A DNA stretch of 54,090 nucleotides from a virus (IMGVR_UViG_3300021962_000142:1-54090), one strand, 5' to 3'. Positions 40,715 to 48,040 are shown, numbered from the stretch's first letter. Made by a program: numbers and translations. Notes: generated by a model not told the origin, from the sequence alone.

Positions 40715-40866
40715 CGCTCACCCTGCTTGTTGGTCATACGGTCTGTGCCCACCCGGAAGCCTTGGAGCATCCGCACCTGTGCTTGGTCACGGCCGGGCCG
40801 ATCCTGGCGAACCTGCCGGATCAGTTGCCGGATGTAGCTCATGTTGCTTTGCGCAGGTCGGTCCAT
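40711..40866 (-). CDS. Small basic protein (51 residues)
   Basis: A short frame from the ATG at 40866 to a TGA that overlaps the next gene's start (ATGA). It is basic and helical (NMSYIRQLIRQVRQDRPGRDQAQVRMLQGF). The start codon falls immediately after the T-run of the capsid-module terminator, so no separate ribosome site fits well. The coupling argues for a real gene. Expression would depend on terminator readthrough or on internal starts. Confidence 0.45.
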   Translation of the reverse strand: MDRPAQSNMSYIRQLIRQVRQDRPGRDQAQVRMLQGFRVGTDRMTNKQGER

Positions 40867-40907
40867 AAAAGAAAACAGCCGGCCGGCTTTTTGGTCCGAC
40901 CGGCTGT
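40866..40907 (-). terminator. Intrinsic terminator after the capsid cassette
   Basis: On the minus strand ACAGCCGG pairs with CCGGCTGT (8 bp), followed by TTTTCTTTT. A smaller GC hairpin precedes it at about 40915-40935. It lies 40 nt after the head-decoration candidate, so it would reduce transcription from the abundant capsid genes into the rest of the late module. Confidence 0.75.
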
Positions 40908-40945
40908 CCCCCGTAAGCCCCGCAGAGGGGCGATTTGTCTAGCAA

Positions 40946-41536
40946 TCACATCCGGCAATTGACGATGGCCAGGACGTTGCCGCCAGTGGTGGCACCGGCT
41001 GAGCAAGCCACGCCGATGACGCCAAGGCCGTTGTTGCCCGCGCCAGTCGTCGCCGCACCCACTCCGGACGGCGTGACACGGCCGGCAGTGGTCGCACCAG
41101 CCGTCGCCGCGGTGATCGCAGCGAGCCGGTCGCCCACCGCCACCTCGGTCCCGGAGAGGGCATGCGCCACCTCGGTCGGACCAGCCACCGTAACCCAGAA
41201 CACATCCTTGTCGGCAACACCGCCAGCGGGCAGATGCTCGTCAACGATGCCCACGCGCTCCTCGTTGGTCACGGCCGCGTAGCCGTCCACCTCAGAGAAG
41301 ACGGCCGTTCCCGCCGTGCCGACCTTAAACCGGACCACGCGGGCCGGCAGCAGGGCACCGCCAGAGCTGTTACGCACGGCGATGCAGGTCTTCACGCGGT
41401 TCGACCGCACCTTGCCAGTCCGCGGATTGACATCCGGGAACTGCTTCACAACGCCCACCCAGCCAGTGCCCTCGGACGTTTCGTCCACGCCAAGGGTCTG
41501 GCCGAGATTGAAGGGAGGATCAACAAGCAGACTCAT
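40946..41536 (-). CDS. Head decoration-like protein
   Basis: A 196-residue β-rich protein with Ala/Gly/Thr-rich turns: GTGWVGVVKQFPDVNPRTG, IAVRNSSGGALLPARVVRF, VGIVDEHLPAGGVADKDVFWVTVAGP. A long Gly/Ala/Thr stretch near the C-terminus (ATTAGRVTPSGVGAATTGAG) is typical of capsid-accessory β-proteins. It follows the capsid gene directly and precedes a terminator. Decoration or head-stabilising function is inferred. Confidence 0.55.
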   Translation of the reverse strand: MSLLVDPPFNLGQTLGVDETSEGTGWVGVVKQFPDVNPRTGKVRSNRVKTCIAVRNSSGGALLPARVVRFKVGTAGTAVFSEVDGYAAVTNEERVGIVDEHLPAGGVADKDVFWVTVAGPTEVAHALSGTEVAVGDRLAAITAATAGATTAGRVTPSGVGAATTGAGNNGLGVIGVACSAGATTGGNVLAIVNCRM

Positions 41537-41551
41537 GTGCTACTCCTGGTC

Positions 41552-42664
41552 TTAGGCAACGAGCTTAAAGAAGTTACGCGGGCTCTTGAACTTAAGGTTG
41601 CCCAACGTGGAAACAACGTAGCGGTACTGCTGCGTGATCTCGTCATAGAAGGGGCCTTCGCTCACCATGAGCTGACCTTCCATGCAGAGAAGCTCAATGT
41701 TCCCCACGGCGAGCCCGTAGCCCACATCGGCAGGGACCGAGTTCTCAGACGAGATTTCCACGCCGTCCAGCTCAAACACATCGGTGAAGCCGTAGGACCG
41801 CAGGCCGTTGGTGCGACTGACGATCACTCGCTCCTTGCTGTCCAGCGTGTTGAGGAAATCGATGAACAGGCGGCGGTTCAGAAGAACCATGTCCACCTGA
41901 TCTTCCTTGGTGTCGTTCCGGCGGGTCTGGTGAAGCGCCTCACGGACAGCCTTCACGCAGTTGTCCTTCCAGGTGCTGGCACCGAAGTAGGACGAGTCCG
42001 CGTTCACAATCACCGGGCTGAAGAAGTCAAACTCCGGATCGACCTTGCCGTTGGGCCAACTGTCGGTCGAATCCGCGCTGCCGCCATACGCGCCCAGCAC
42101 AGTCGAAAGACCGGCGTAGGAATCGTTGGGGTAGTAGAACGGATCGGCCGCGTTCGCCGCCCGGGCGACGGCGCCGGCAGACGTTTCGGTGATGGTCTGC
42201 GTGGCGTTCATAAACGATTCGATGCCGTGGAACCGCAGCTCGTTCCCGGTGGCATAGCCGTCCTGAATCCACTCCTGAGCCAGATACTGCTCCATGCTGG
42301 TGAGCAGACGGCTGGCCATCTTGCCGGCGACGTTCACAAGCGCCTGAGCGCTGCGATTTTCTAGCATTTCCTTCTTGTAAATGGCGTCCGTGACCTGCGC
42401 GCCCCGGTACTCAAGCTCTAATTTCTTCCAGAGGTTCTCTCTGGCGAAGGAACGCGGAGTCTCTCCGTTGTTACCAGTCGGCGTATGGTTGCGGTACTGG
42501 ATTTCCCAGTCGAACCCACGGCCGGACATGTTCGTCCGAATCTGGCCCGCACCTTCCAGCGCGGCGAAGAACTTGTACTTCCGCAACGAAGCGATCTCCT
42601 CCTCACGGAGGTGGTTAACGATCGTCGTTGCAATGGAACGAGCCCAGTCAGTCGAACTTGCCAT
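41552..42664 (-). CDS. Major capsid protein (HK97-type)
   Basis: A 370-residue protein directly after the scaffold gene (overlapping its stop by one base). The helical N-terminus (TDWARSIATTIVNHLREEEIASLR) is followed by an E-loop-like region (GFDWEIQYRNHTPTG) and a P-domain with helical segments (AGKMASRLLTSMEQYLAQEWI). An A-domain-like β end follows (FELDGVEISSENSVP...YVVSTLGNLKF). No N-terminal δ-domain or protease site is obvious, consistent with a separate scaffold. Identification rests on gene order plus fold-like features. Confidence 0.75.
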   Translation of the reverse strand: MASSTDWARSIATTIVNHLREEEIASLRKYKFFAALEGAGQIRTNMSGRGFDWEIQYRNHTPTGNNGETPRSFARENLWKKLELEYRGAQVTDAIYKKEMLENRSAQALVNVAGKMASRLLTSMEQYLAQEWIQDGYATGNELRFHGIESFMNATQTITETSAGAVARAANAADPFYYPNDSYAGLSTVLGAYGGSADSTDSWPNGKVDPEFDFFSPVIVNADSSYFGASTWKDNCVKAVREALHQTRRNDTKEDQVDMVLLNRRLFIDFLNTLDSKERVIVSRTNGLRSYGFTDVFELDGVEISSENSVPADVGYGLAVGNIELLCMEGQLMVSEGPFYDEITQQYRYVVSTLGNLKFKSPRNFFKLVA

Positions 42665-43686
42665 TACAGCACTCCATCAGTTACGAGCTGGCCGCGTAGC
42701 CGCTCTTCAAAGCTCATCCGCTGGCGCGGTGCCCGCGGTTCCGTGGTTCCGGCACTACGATTGGGAGAACGCACTGCGCGCTCCCGCAGGAATTCCATGT
42801 TCTGCTTGGCTACCGGGTCAGGCTGGATAGCAGGCTGGGGCATCGGCTGCTCCTGCATGGGCGGCATCACCTGCGAGCCCTGCGCCTGCATCTGCTGGTA
42901 GCGGAGGTTCAGGAGGTCCCTCTGGAGCATCCCAGTGGCGTACTGCCAGCGGGCCTCGGGCGAGGAAATCCCGATCTCGGAAGCCTGCTGGATATACGCC
43001 TGGATGGCCTGGCCTTCCGGAGTGACCTGGCCGGACTGGTCATACAGCCAATCAGCGTTCTGCGATTCCAGAGACTGAACGTAATTCTGGGCCTTGTAGG
43101 TGCCAAGCTGCTGCTGCACAAGCTCTTGGGCCTTGGCCATCGCCACCTGTTCGATGAACGGCTTCAGCGTGTTCTCGGGGTCGGTGACGAACTTCCGTGC
43201 AAAGTCTGCGGTGTACGCCTGGTATTCCCGCAGGGCCTGCTGCGCCTCAAACGGCGCGTCGGGAGCGATCACCTCCTTCCCTGTCTGGGGATCACGGACG
43301 ATGTAGCTCTTCCAGGTGTCCTTCACCTGCGGAGGATTCCACCACTTGGGCGGCTCCTCCTTCTTCGGCGCCTGTGCAGCAGCCTGCTCCGACTTCCACT
43401 TTTCGTAGGCCGCACGGTTCTGGAGGTATTCCGTGGCGTGCGGGATGATGGTCTGGTACTGCTGAAGATTCTGCTGCGCCTGACGGTAGCCGTTGAAGGC
43501 GCCGTACAGATTGCGAGCGATCGTCAGGTCGTCCTGCCCCTGAAACTCAGGGAGGTGGCGGAACGCCTCATAGGGCGTCGCAAAGCCGCTCTCGCCTTGG
43601 GATGGCGAAACGTCAACCGGCGCGGCGCCAACCGGCGAGGAATCCTCGGGAGCTGCGGATTCGTTCTGAGCGATTTCTTCTGACAT
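42664..43686 (-). CDS. Scaffolding protein
   Basis: A 340-residue, acidic, Gln-rich helical protein directly upstream of the capsid gene. The disordered acidic N-terminus (AQNESAAPEDSSPVG) is followed by long helices (AFNGYRQAQQNLQQYQTIIP, AKAQELVQQQLGTYKAQNYVQSLE), a Met/Pro/Gln linker and a short C-terminal helix (RQRMSFEERLRGQLV). That last helix is the part which binds capsid proteins in known scaffolds. Composition and position support the call. A hairpin overlaps its ribosome site. Confidence 0.75.
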   Translation of the reverse strand: MSEEIAQNESAAPEDSSPVGAAPVDVSPSQGESGFATPYEAFRHLPEFQGQDDLTIARNLYGAFNGYRQAQQNLQQYQTIIPHATEYLQNRAAYEKWKSEQAAAQAPKKEEPPKWWNPPQVKDTWKSYIVRDPQTGKEVIAPDAPFEAQQALREYQAYTADFARKFVTDPENTLKPFIEQVAMAKAQELVQQQLGTYKAQNYVQSLESQNADWLYDQSGQVTPEGQAIQAYIQQASEIGISSPEARWQYATGMLQRDLLNLRYQQMQAQGSQVMPPMQEQPMPQPAIQPDPVAKQNMEFLRERAVRSPNRSAGTTEPRAPRQRMSFEERLRGQLVTDGVL

Positions 43687-43691
43687 GATGT

Positions 43692-43720
43692 CCTAGACCC
43701 TCGGGGGAGCGGGTTCTAGG
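43692..43720 (-). promoter_or_regulatory. Hairpin masking the scaffold ribosome site
   Basis: CCTAGA-CCC and GGG-TTCTAGG pair across a 10-nt GC-rich loop, giving a stem of about 9 bp. On the transcript its 3' arm ends with the AGG of the AGGA Shine-Dalgarno before the scaffold ATG. There is no T-run, so it is not a terminator. It may control scaffold translation or protect a processed 5' end. Confidence 0.45.
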
Positions 43721-43755
43721 AATCAAATGCACGCCTGCTAGCGATTTTGTTACAG

Positions 43756-44673
43756 TCAGCGCGGATTCAGCCGTTGGATCATGTCGTCCAACGATGCCAT
43801 GCCAGCCATACCAAGCCCCGGGGCATGCTCCACCATGAGCTTGCCGACAGCCGCTGGCATGTTGCCGCCGCGCGCCAGACGGCCGATGGCTCGCCCTTCC
43901 CAGAACGGATTGAGGGTGTCGTCCATCACGGCACCCCACACGCGGGCCGGCGTCTTAGGCACGCCGTATCGCTCCAGCAGCTTCTCGCCTTCCGGGATTG
44001 GAGACGCAGCAATCTCGGCCGCGCTTGCCAGATCACGCGGCGGCTCCAAGACCTGCCAGTCCTCCGGGAATGCCTGACGCGCCGCCCGTTGCTCGGACCA
44101 TGCGGAGTAGTCGTCCGACACATCCTGCGAGGTCTGAAGCGGAGCTGTGAAGGTGTTGAACTGCTTGGCAAAGTCCCGCCCGGGCTCGGGGTTGGCATAG
44201 GAGCCGGCTGGCGTTCGCCCGTGGGCCAAGTCCACCGCATCGGATGCGCGGTTGGCGAGCATCTCCGCGCCGGCGTAGGCCATTCCGGGCATGGACTGCA
44301 TCCAAGTCACGCCAGCGCGCAGCCCGCCGCCGGCACCCATGAGCCCGGTGTTTTCGTAGGCGCTCTGCAAGTTGGACCGAAAGCCATCAGCGTCGTCCCG
44401 GTAGTAGGCCATCTGGGACTGAAGCTCCTCCGGCAGCACCTGCCACTGCCGCACATCCGGCCCGTATGAATTCAGCATCTTGTCGAAGAAGGCGCTGCGC
44501 TGGGCATCGGCCTTCAGCCGCTCAGGCGTTTTCTTGCGGTGCGTCAGAATGCCCGGATGTTCGTAGAAGTCTTGCCACATCGACCGCTCAGGCGGCGTCG
44601 GCATGCGATCAACTTCGGCTGCCAGCCGGCGGATGAGTTCACCGGGGTCGGACTGGGCGAGTGGGTCGGGCAT
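43756..44673 (-). CDS. Unknown late protein (305 residues)
   Basis: No family recognised. The helical N-terminal part contains PERSMWQDFYEHPGILTHRKKTPERLKADAQ. A Gly/Ala/Met-rich stretch (LMGAGGGLRAGVTWMQSMPGMAYAGAEMLA, about 110-140) could pass through or lie on a membrane. The C-terminal half has alternating short helices (GRAIGRLARGGNMPAAVGKLM). Placed upstream of the scaffold, it could be a minor head or ejection protein. Confidence 0.45.
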   Translation of the reverse strand: MPDPLAQSDPGELIRRLAAEVDRMPTPPERSMWQDFYEHPGILTHRKKTPERLKADAQRSAFFDKMLNSYGPDVRQWQVLPEELQSQMAYYRDDADGFRSNLQSAYENTGLMGAGGGLRAGVTWMQSMPGMAYAGAEMLANRASDAVDLAHGRTPAGSYANPEPGRDFAKQFNTFTAPLQTSQDVSDDYSAWSEQRAARQAFPEDWQVLEPPRDLASAAEIAASPIPEGEKLLERYGVPKTPARVWGAVMDDTLNPFWEGRAIGRLARGGNMPAAVGKLMVEHAPGLGMAGMASLDDMIQRLNPR

Positions 44674-44676
44674 GAT

Positions 44677-44850
44677 TTATTGATCGTAGAAGACAGACCG
44701 TTCGATTTCCCGCTCCATGGCCTCCAACACGCTGTCGGTAGGGGCGGGTACTAGATGCGCCAAGCGTGGAACGAGTTGGCTGACAGCGTCTAGGCCAAGC
44801 TCGTCGATGAGCTGCCTAATGGACGCCACTGCACGGTCCACTTCGTTCAC
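44677..44850 (-). CDS. Small helical protein (57 residues)
   Basis: Starts with a GTG at 44850 that overlaps the upstream stop (GTGA). It is all-helical and amphipathic (NEVDRAVASIRQLIDELGLD, DSVLEAMEREIERSVFYDQ). No family recognised. The tight coupling to the ART-like gene before it makes it a candidate partner, for example an inhibitor or stabiliser of that protein, though this is only a positional guess. Confidence 0.45.
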   Translation of the reverse strand: MNEVDRAVASIRQLIDELGLDAVSQLVPRLAHLVPAPTDSVLEAMEREIERSVFYDQ

Positions 44851-45695
44851 TCATCACCTCCCGTAGCCCCAGCACCCAGTGGCGCTAGCAAACCGTACTT
44901 GCGGAGAATTCTGATGGAGTCTTCGGTGCCCGGGTAAAAAACGTAGTTGTCCGCGTTGCCCCGATATGCGTGCCCGGGAATTCCGGCCTTAAAAAGCATT
45001 TCGGAAGCCCGTCTCTGGCCTTGCCTTGTTGGAGCGTCCAGAACACTCCCGCCCGCGAGCGTATTGTAAAACATGGCGCCGTCTGCGTCCGGCGACGAAA
45101 GTAAGCTGTCAACGAGATCGGAATCGACAGATCGCATGCGTTCCAAGACCTCTGGCTGCTGCGCGTAGACCGGAACGTCATACTCCATTAGCGAGTCTCG
45201 CGGAACGCCAATTTCCAGTTCGTATGTGCGGCCTCTGGGAAATTGCCGCTGCAACCGCGCAAGTTGTGGCTGGATTTCTTGCGCGAGCTTCCTGGCGCGT
45301 TGCAGGCGACGGTGCCAATCAAAGGCGCGTGCATCCTTGGCGTCGCTATAGAATTGCGAAGTGAGGTTGCCGATTGGCGTTAACTGTTCTGGCGCATAAA
45401 AGTTGTCTGCGGGGCTAGCCTTTAAGCCTTGGCGCATTTCTCGCAGTTGGTCTGCCAAGATTTTCCTACGGATAAACGTGGTGCTGCTGCGATACCAGTT
45501 CGCAACTCCTTCCTTGTCTGAGGCGTACAGGCCAAACCCCTCGTCCAGCGGGCCCTCGCCCTTGCCGACCATCGACATATCCACCCTGTCCCAGTCATAA
45601 GGGCTTCCGTGATACGCCCGTATGTACTTTGGCTCCGGCGCTGCGCCAGATAGCCTTGCCAGAAGGTCGCCGGCTTGCGAGAAGCGGTCAGCCAT
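44847..45695 (-). CDS. ART-PolyVal-like ADP-ribosyltransferase-type protein
   Basis: About 282 residues from the ATG at 45695, coupled to the upstream stop (TGATG). YIRAYHGSPYDWDRVDMSMVG (about 24-44) and GLYASDKEGVANWY (55-68) match the opening strands of phage 'polyvalent' ADP-ribosyltransferase domains, with the His and Tyr of an H-Y-(E) site. The C-terminal half has TYELEIGVPRDSLMEYD, a GAMFYNTLAG strand and a closing NADNYVFYPG. A catalytic Glu cannot be fixed by eye. It may be injected to modify host proteins, or act as a toxin-like factor. Confidence 0.6.
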   Translation of the reverse strand: MADRFSQAGDLLARLSGAAPEPKYIRAYHGSPYDWDRVDMSMVGKGEGPLDEGFGLYASDKEGVANWYRSSTTFIRRKILADQLREMRQGLKASPADNFYAPEQLTPIGNLTSQFYSDAKDARAFDWHRRLQRARKLAQEIQPQLARLQRQFPRGRTYELEIGVPRDSLMEYDVPVYAQQPEVLERMRSVDSDLVDSLLSSPDADGAMFYNTLAGGSVLDAPTRQGQRRASEMLFKAGIPGHAYRGNADNYVFYPGTEDSIRILRKYGLLAPLGAGATGGDE

Positions 45696-45961
45696 CAGCA
45701 GTTCCACGCCCGCAGGGATTTGTTGATCCTGCTGTCTGGATCGTTGGCAGTCTCAGCGCTGGTGAGCTTCTCCTTCATGCCTTTCATTCTGGCGCAAAAG
45801 GAATCCCGGCGCGGGCCGCCTTCCGGCTGTGGAGGTTTCAGATTGGCGCCGTGCGCGCGGTTGTAGGCCGCCCGGCCGCGGGCATTCAGGCCGCCGTCCG
45901 GGTCTTGGCCTTCCTTGCGAGCCCAGATCAAACTGCGGACCTTGTCACCTTCCCTGTCCAC
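45695..45961 (-). CDS. Small conserved phage protein, VDREGDKVR type
   Basis: An 88-residue protein from a GTG at 45961. It starts VDREGDKVRSLIWARKEGQ, then GLNARGRAAYNRAHGANLKPP, GGPRRDSFCARMKGMKEKLT and INKSLRAWNC. The last blocks resemble a small-protein family of environmental phages (DUF6321-like, from memory). Its first ten codons are nearly identical in DNA to those of the next gene upstream, showing a partial duplication. Function is unknown. Confidence 0.6.
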   Translation of the reverse strand: MDREGDKVRSLIWARKEGQDPDGGLNARGRAAYNRAHGANLKPPQPEGGPRRDSFCARMKGMKEKLTSAETANDPDSRINKSLRAWNC

Positions 45962-46028
45962 GGACTTCTCGGATCAGTTGCCTAATCCGCTCCTCGGCTG
46001 CGCACTTGGGACAACACTTACTTTCCAC
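45945..46028 (-). CDS. Possible tiny zinc-ribbon-like peptide (27 residues)
   Basis: A GTG at 46028 opens ESKCCPKCAAEERIRQLIRE and ends RGQGR. It bridges two genes: it overlaps the end of the 49-residue gene and the start of the 88-residue gene. One CxxC pair and a basic helix are visible. A similar tiny frame ending RGPGR lies at the matching place one repeat upstream. No ribosome site is obvious, so it is listed with low confidence. Confidence 0.25.
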   Translation of the reverse strand: MESKCCPKCAAEERIRQLIREVRGQGR

Positions 46029-46167
46029 TGAGCTTGTTCCACTGCTTGGAGTCCGGGTAGCCCTTATCCCCCGGCTTGGCCGGCGGCTCTCCACGCTCAC
46101 GCTTGGCGTGGATGTTGGCCCAGAGCCCCTTCTTCAACTGGCGAACCTTGTCACCTTCCCGGTCCAC
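46018..46167 (-). CDS. Small basic protein, VDREGDKVR type, 49 residues
   Basis: The GTG at 46167 has GGAGG 9 nt upstream. The sequence is VDREGDKVRQLKKGLWANIH followed by a Lys/Pro/Gly-rich tail ending WNKLSGK. The start is a near copy of the 88-residue gene downstream, both preceded by the same overlapping tiny frame. It may be a truncated or diverged paralogue. Function is unknown. Confidence 0.5.
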   Translation of the reverse strand: MDREGDKVRQLKKGLWANIHAKRERGEPPAKPGDKGYPDSKQWNKLSGK

Positions 46168-46213
46168 GTATCCAATCCTCCAGCTCGTCTTCTTCGTCCC
46201 ACTCTTCCCACAT
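46151..46213 (-). CDS. Possible tiny acidic peptide (20 residues)
   Basis: The ATG at 46213 shares a base with the previous stop (TGATG). It encodes WEEWDEEDELEDWIRGPGR, strongly acidic, and its end overlaps the start of the 49-residue gene. The coupling is typical of real genes here, but the peptide is so short that it may act only as a translational link. Confidence 0.25.
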   Translation of the reverse strand: MWEEWDEEDELEDWIRGPGR

Positions 46214-46635
46214 CAGCCGATCCGTTGGGCCGTGCCGGTGTAGTCGATCAGCAGGCCGCCAAAAGGCGCAGACTTGGCACGCTCATCCGCTTCCTTGGCG
46301 ATGCGGACACGCTCAATGAGGGCTGAAGTGCGCATGGCCTCCAGCTCCTTCTCATGCTGCATGCGACGCATTTCCCGGAGCTGAGAGACGCGGGAGTCGT
46401 TTTCCTTCTCAATGGCCTCATTGACATCCTCGGCCATCTTGGCCAAGTGGTTGCCTTGCGCAGCGGTGACCATGGGAGCGCCAGCGATGGCTTGGTCCAC
46501 CACACTCACTTGGGCCGCCGCGTTGCGTTGGCGTTCAATGTCACGGGTGCGCTGCTCGGCGGCGCGCTGGCGTCGCTTGGCCCGCTCCTGCTCTTCGGCG
46601 TCCGGCTGCGGGTTGAGCCAATCAAACATGCCCAT
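46213..46635 (-). CDS. Coiled-coil phage protein (140 residues)
   Basis: The N-terminus (GMFDWLNPQPDAEEQERAKRRQRAAEQRTRDIERQR) and middle (DVNEAIEKENDSRVSQLREMRRMQHEKELEAMR) are long charged helices, almost certainly coiled coil. It ends with a short β-like piece (FGGLLIDYTGTAQRIG). The 'MGMFDWLNP' start resembles small head-module proteins. Function is unknown. Located early in the late operon. Confidence 0.5.
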   Translation of the reverse strand: MGMFDWLNPQPDAEEQERAKRRQRAAEQRTRDIERQRNAAAQVSVVDQAIAGAPMVTAAQGNHLAKMAEDVNEAIEKENDSRVSQLREMRRMQHEKELEAMRTSALIERVRIAKEADERAKSAPFGGLLIDYTGTAQRIG

Positions 46636-46666
46636 GGAATCCTCCTATCAACCAATGCTCCGGCAG

Positions 46667-47098
46667 TCAGAGTTCGTTATGCCGCGCCCGCATGCACGCC
46701 AGCCGGACCAAGGCTTTCCCGCCCAAGCGAACGAATGGCAGGCCGCGGGCCTTGGCTGTCTCCTCCATCACATCCACAATCTCTTCGATGTGCTTCAGGG
46801 ATTCTTGGCCCCATTCGTTCATCTGCTTGGCCATCTTGTTGCACTTGCAGGTTGGGGTGGCTTGGATGCCGATGGACGCCAATAGCTTCTTCAGCTCCGT
46901 GCCAGGGCCCGGCCCAATGTCCGGCTCCGGGCGTGGCCTGCCCAGCGTGTACCTAGACCGGAGGTAGGCGAATGTGGCGTCGTCCAGCTCCACATGCGTC
47001 TCGGTGACTGTCTTGGCCTGGGCCAGGACGGCCTCCACATAGCCGGGCTTCCGGTCCTTGGCTACGGCGTGGAGGGAGGCAATGGAGAAGCGTTTCAT
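46667..47098 (-). CDS. Conserved phage protein with CxC segment
   Basis: A 143-residue protein. GPGTELKKLLASIGIQATPTCKCNKMAKQMNEWG and KARGLPFVRLGGKALVRLA are the recognisable conserved blocks, with a CKC pair that may bind metal or form a bridge. I recall this family in environmental phages without a known role. Its start overlaps the end of the Cys-rich gene (ATGA-type). Confidence 0.55.
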   Translation of the reverse strand: MKRFSIASLHAVAKDRKPGYVEAVLAQAKTVTETHVELDDATFAYLRSRYTLGRPRPEPDIGPGPGTELKKLLASIGIQATPTCKCNKMAKQMNEWGQESLKHIEEIVDVMEETAKARGLPFVRLGGKALVRLACMRARHNEL

Positions 47099-47691
47099 GG
47101 GGGGTCCTCACAACTGGCACATGCAAGTCCATTTAGTGCCGAACCCGGAGGACAGCAGGCGTCCATCCCAAACTCTTGGTATCCAAGTGACAAATACCCC
47201 TCCGGGCATCCGCCAAAGAAAAATTCAGGCGCAAAGTCTTGGCCAGCCTCGCAGGAACCGTCGATGCAACAGGGCTTCCCTGCCTCAGTGCAGTCCTCGT
47301 TTGTTTCGCACTCAGGGCACTCACCGCACACGCCTCCGTTGCAGCACTCACCCTCCGGGCAGTCCTCGTCCGTCTCGCACTCGCACGGCACGCAAACATC
47401 GTCTACGCAGCACTCGCCTTCCGCACAGCACACTCCGGCACAGCAGACGACGTTAGACTCACAGCACACCGCGCCCAAGTCGCCGACGCAGCAAATCTGC
47501 CCCTCCTCACAGCAGACGCCTTGCCCGTCGTTGCAGCAGTACTGCGTCTCACCGCAGCAGACATCGGACTCACCGACGCCGACCGTGTAGACCGTGCAGC
47601 AATCACGGGGGGCTTTGCAGCAGACCTTCTCTTCGCCGGTGCCGCAGCACACGCCGTTCTGTTGGGTACAGCAACAAGGGCAGCAGGCCAT
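47095..47691 (-). CDS. Cysteine-rich repetitive protein
   Basis: A 198-residue protein with about 45 cysteines, many as CC pairs. Repeats such as GVCCGTGEEKVCC, DVCCGETQYCC, GVCCEEGQICC and GECCVDDVC run along the first 150 residues, interspersed with acidic residues. No signal peptide is seen. The pattern is like granulin or EGF-type disulfide modules or a metal-binding protein. The C-terminal 45 residues are aromatic and glycine-rich. It is the first late gene. Only a weak ribosome site is visible, and a 6-bp hairpin lies in its leader. Function is unknown. Confidence 0.55.
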   Translation of the reverse strand: MACCPCCCTQQNGVCCGTGEEKVCCKAPRDCCTVYTVGVGESDVCCGETQYCCNDGQGVCCEEGQICCVGDLGAVCCESNVVCCAGVCCAEGECCVDDVCVPCECETDEDCPEGECCNGGVCGECPECETNEDCTEAGKPCCIDGSCEAGQDFAPEFFFGGCPEGYLSLGYQEFGMDACCPPGSALNGLACASCEDPP

Positions 47692-47976
47692 CGAATTAAA
47701 GCTTCTTGCTTGTATAGGTGGGGGCGTGCTTCGCCCCTAAAAGCCATTGGGCGTCACACGTGGGCGACACGCGCAACTGTGGGGAAAACCGCGTGGAGGC
47801 CGTGGGGGAGGAAAAATCCAAGGGAGGATATGACGTAATAGATCGACGCCGCCGGGGGGGCCTGGGGGCCGGTCTGTCCATGCCGTGTCGTCATAACTCT
47901 TTACCACGCCACGGTTTACGCTTTCGGTATCGTAGCCTAGCGTGAAACGGCGGGAATCTGTCACGCGGATGAAAGA

Positions 47977-47992
47977 AAACTGTTAACAGTTT
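47977..47992. promoter_or_regulatory. Operator-like 16-bp palindrome
   Basis: AAACTGTTAACAGTTT is a perfect 16-bp inverted repeat with two-fold symmetry about its centre, in the middle of the late control region. Length, AT-richness and position suit a dimeric repressor or activator site. No candidate regulator is recognised in the window. Confidence 0.5.
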
Positions 47993-48040
47993 GGTGGGGA
48001 TGCATTAGTGTACCCCTGTTCACCTATCGACGCGCGCATA

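Noticed and set aside
41162-42364. A 400-codon plus-strand frame opposite the capsid gene
   Set aside because: It mirrors the capsid coding sequence; composition is that of an antisense shadow and no start signal is present.
47737-47964. A 75-codon minus-strand frame in the late control region
   Set aside because: Pro/Arg-rich with no ribosome site or coupling, and it covers the promoter-like and operator-like elements.
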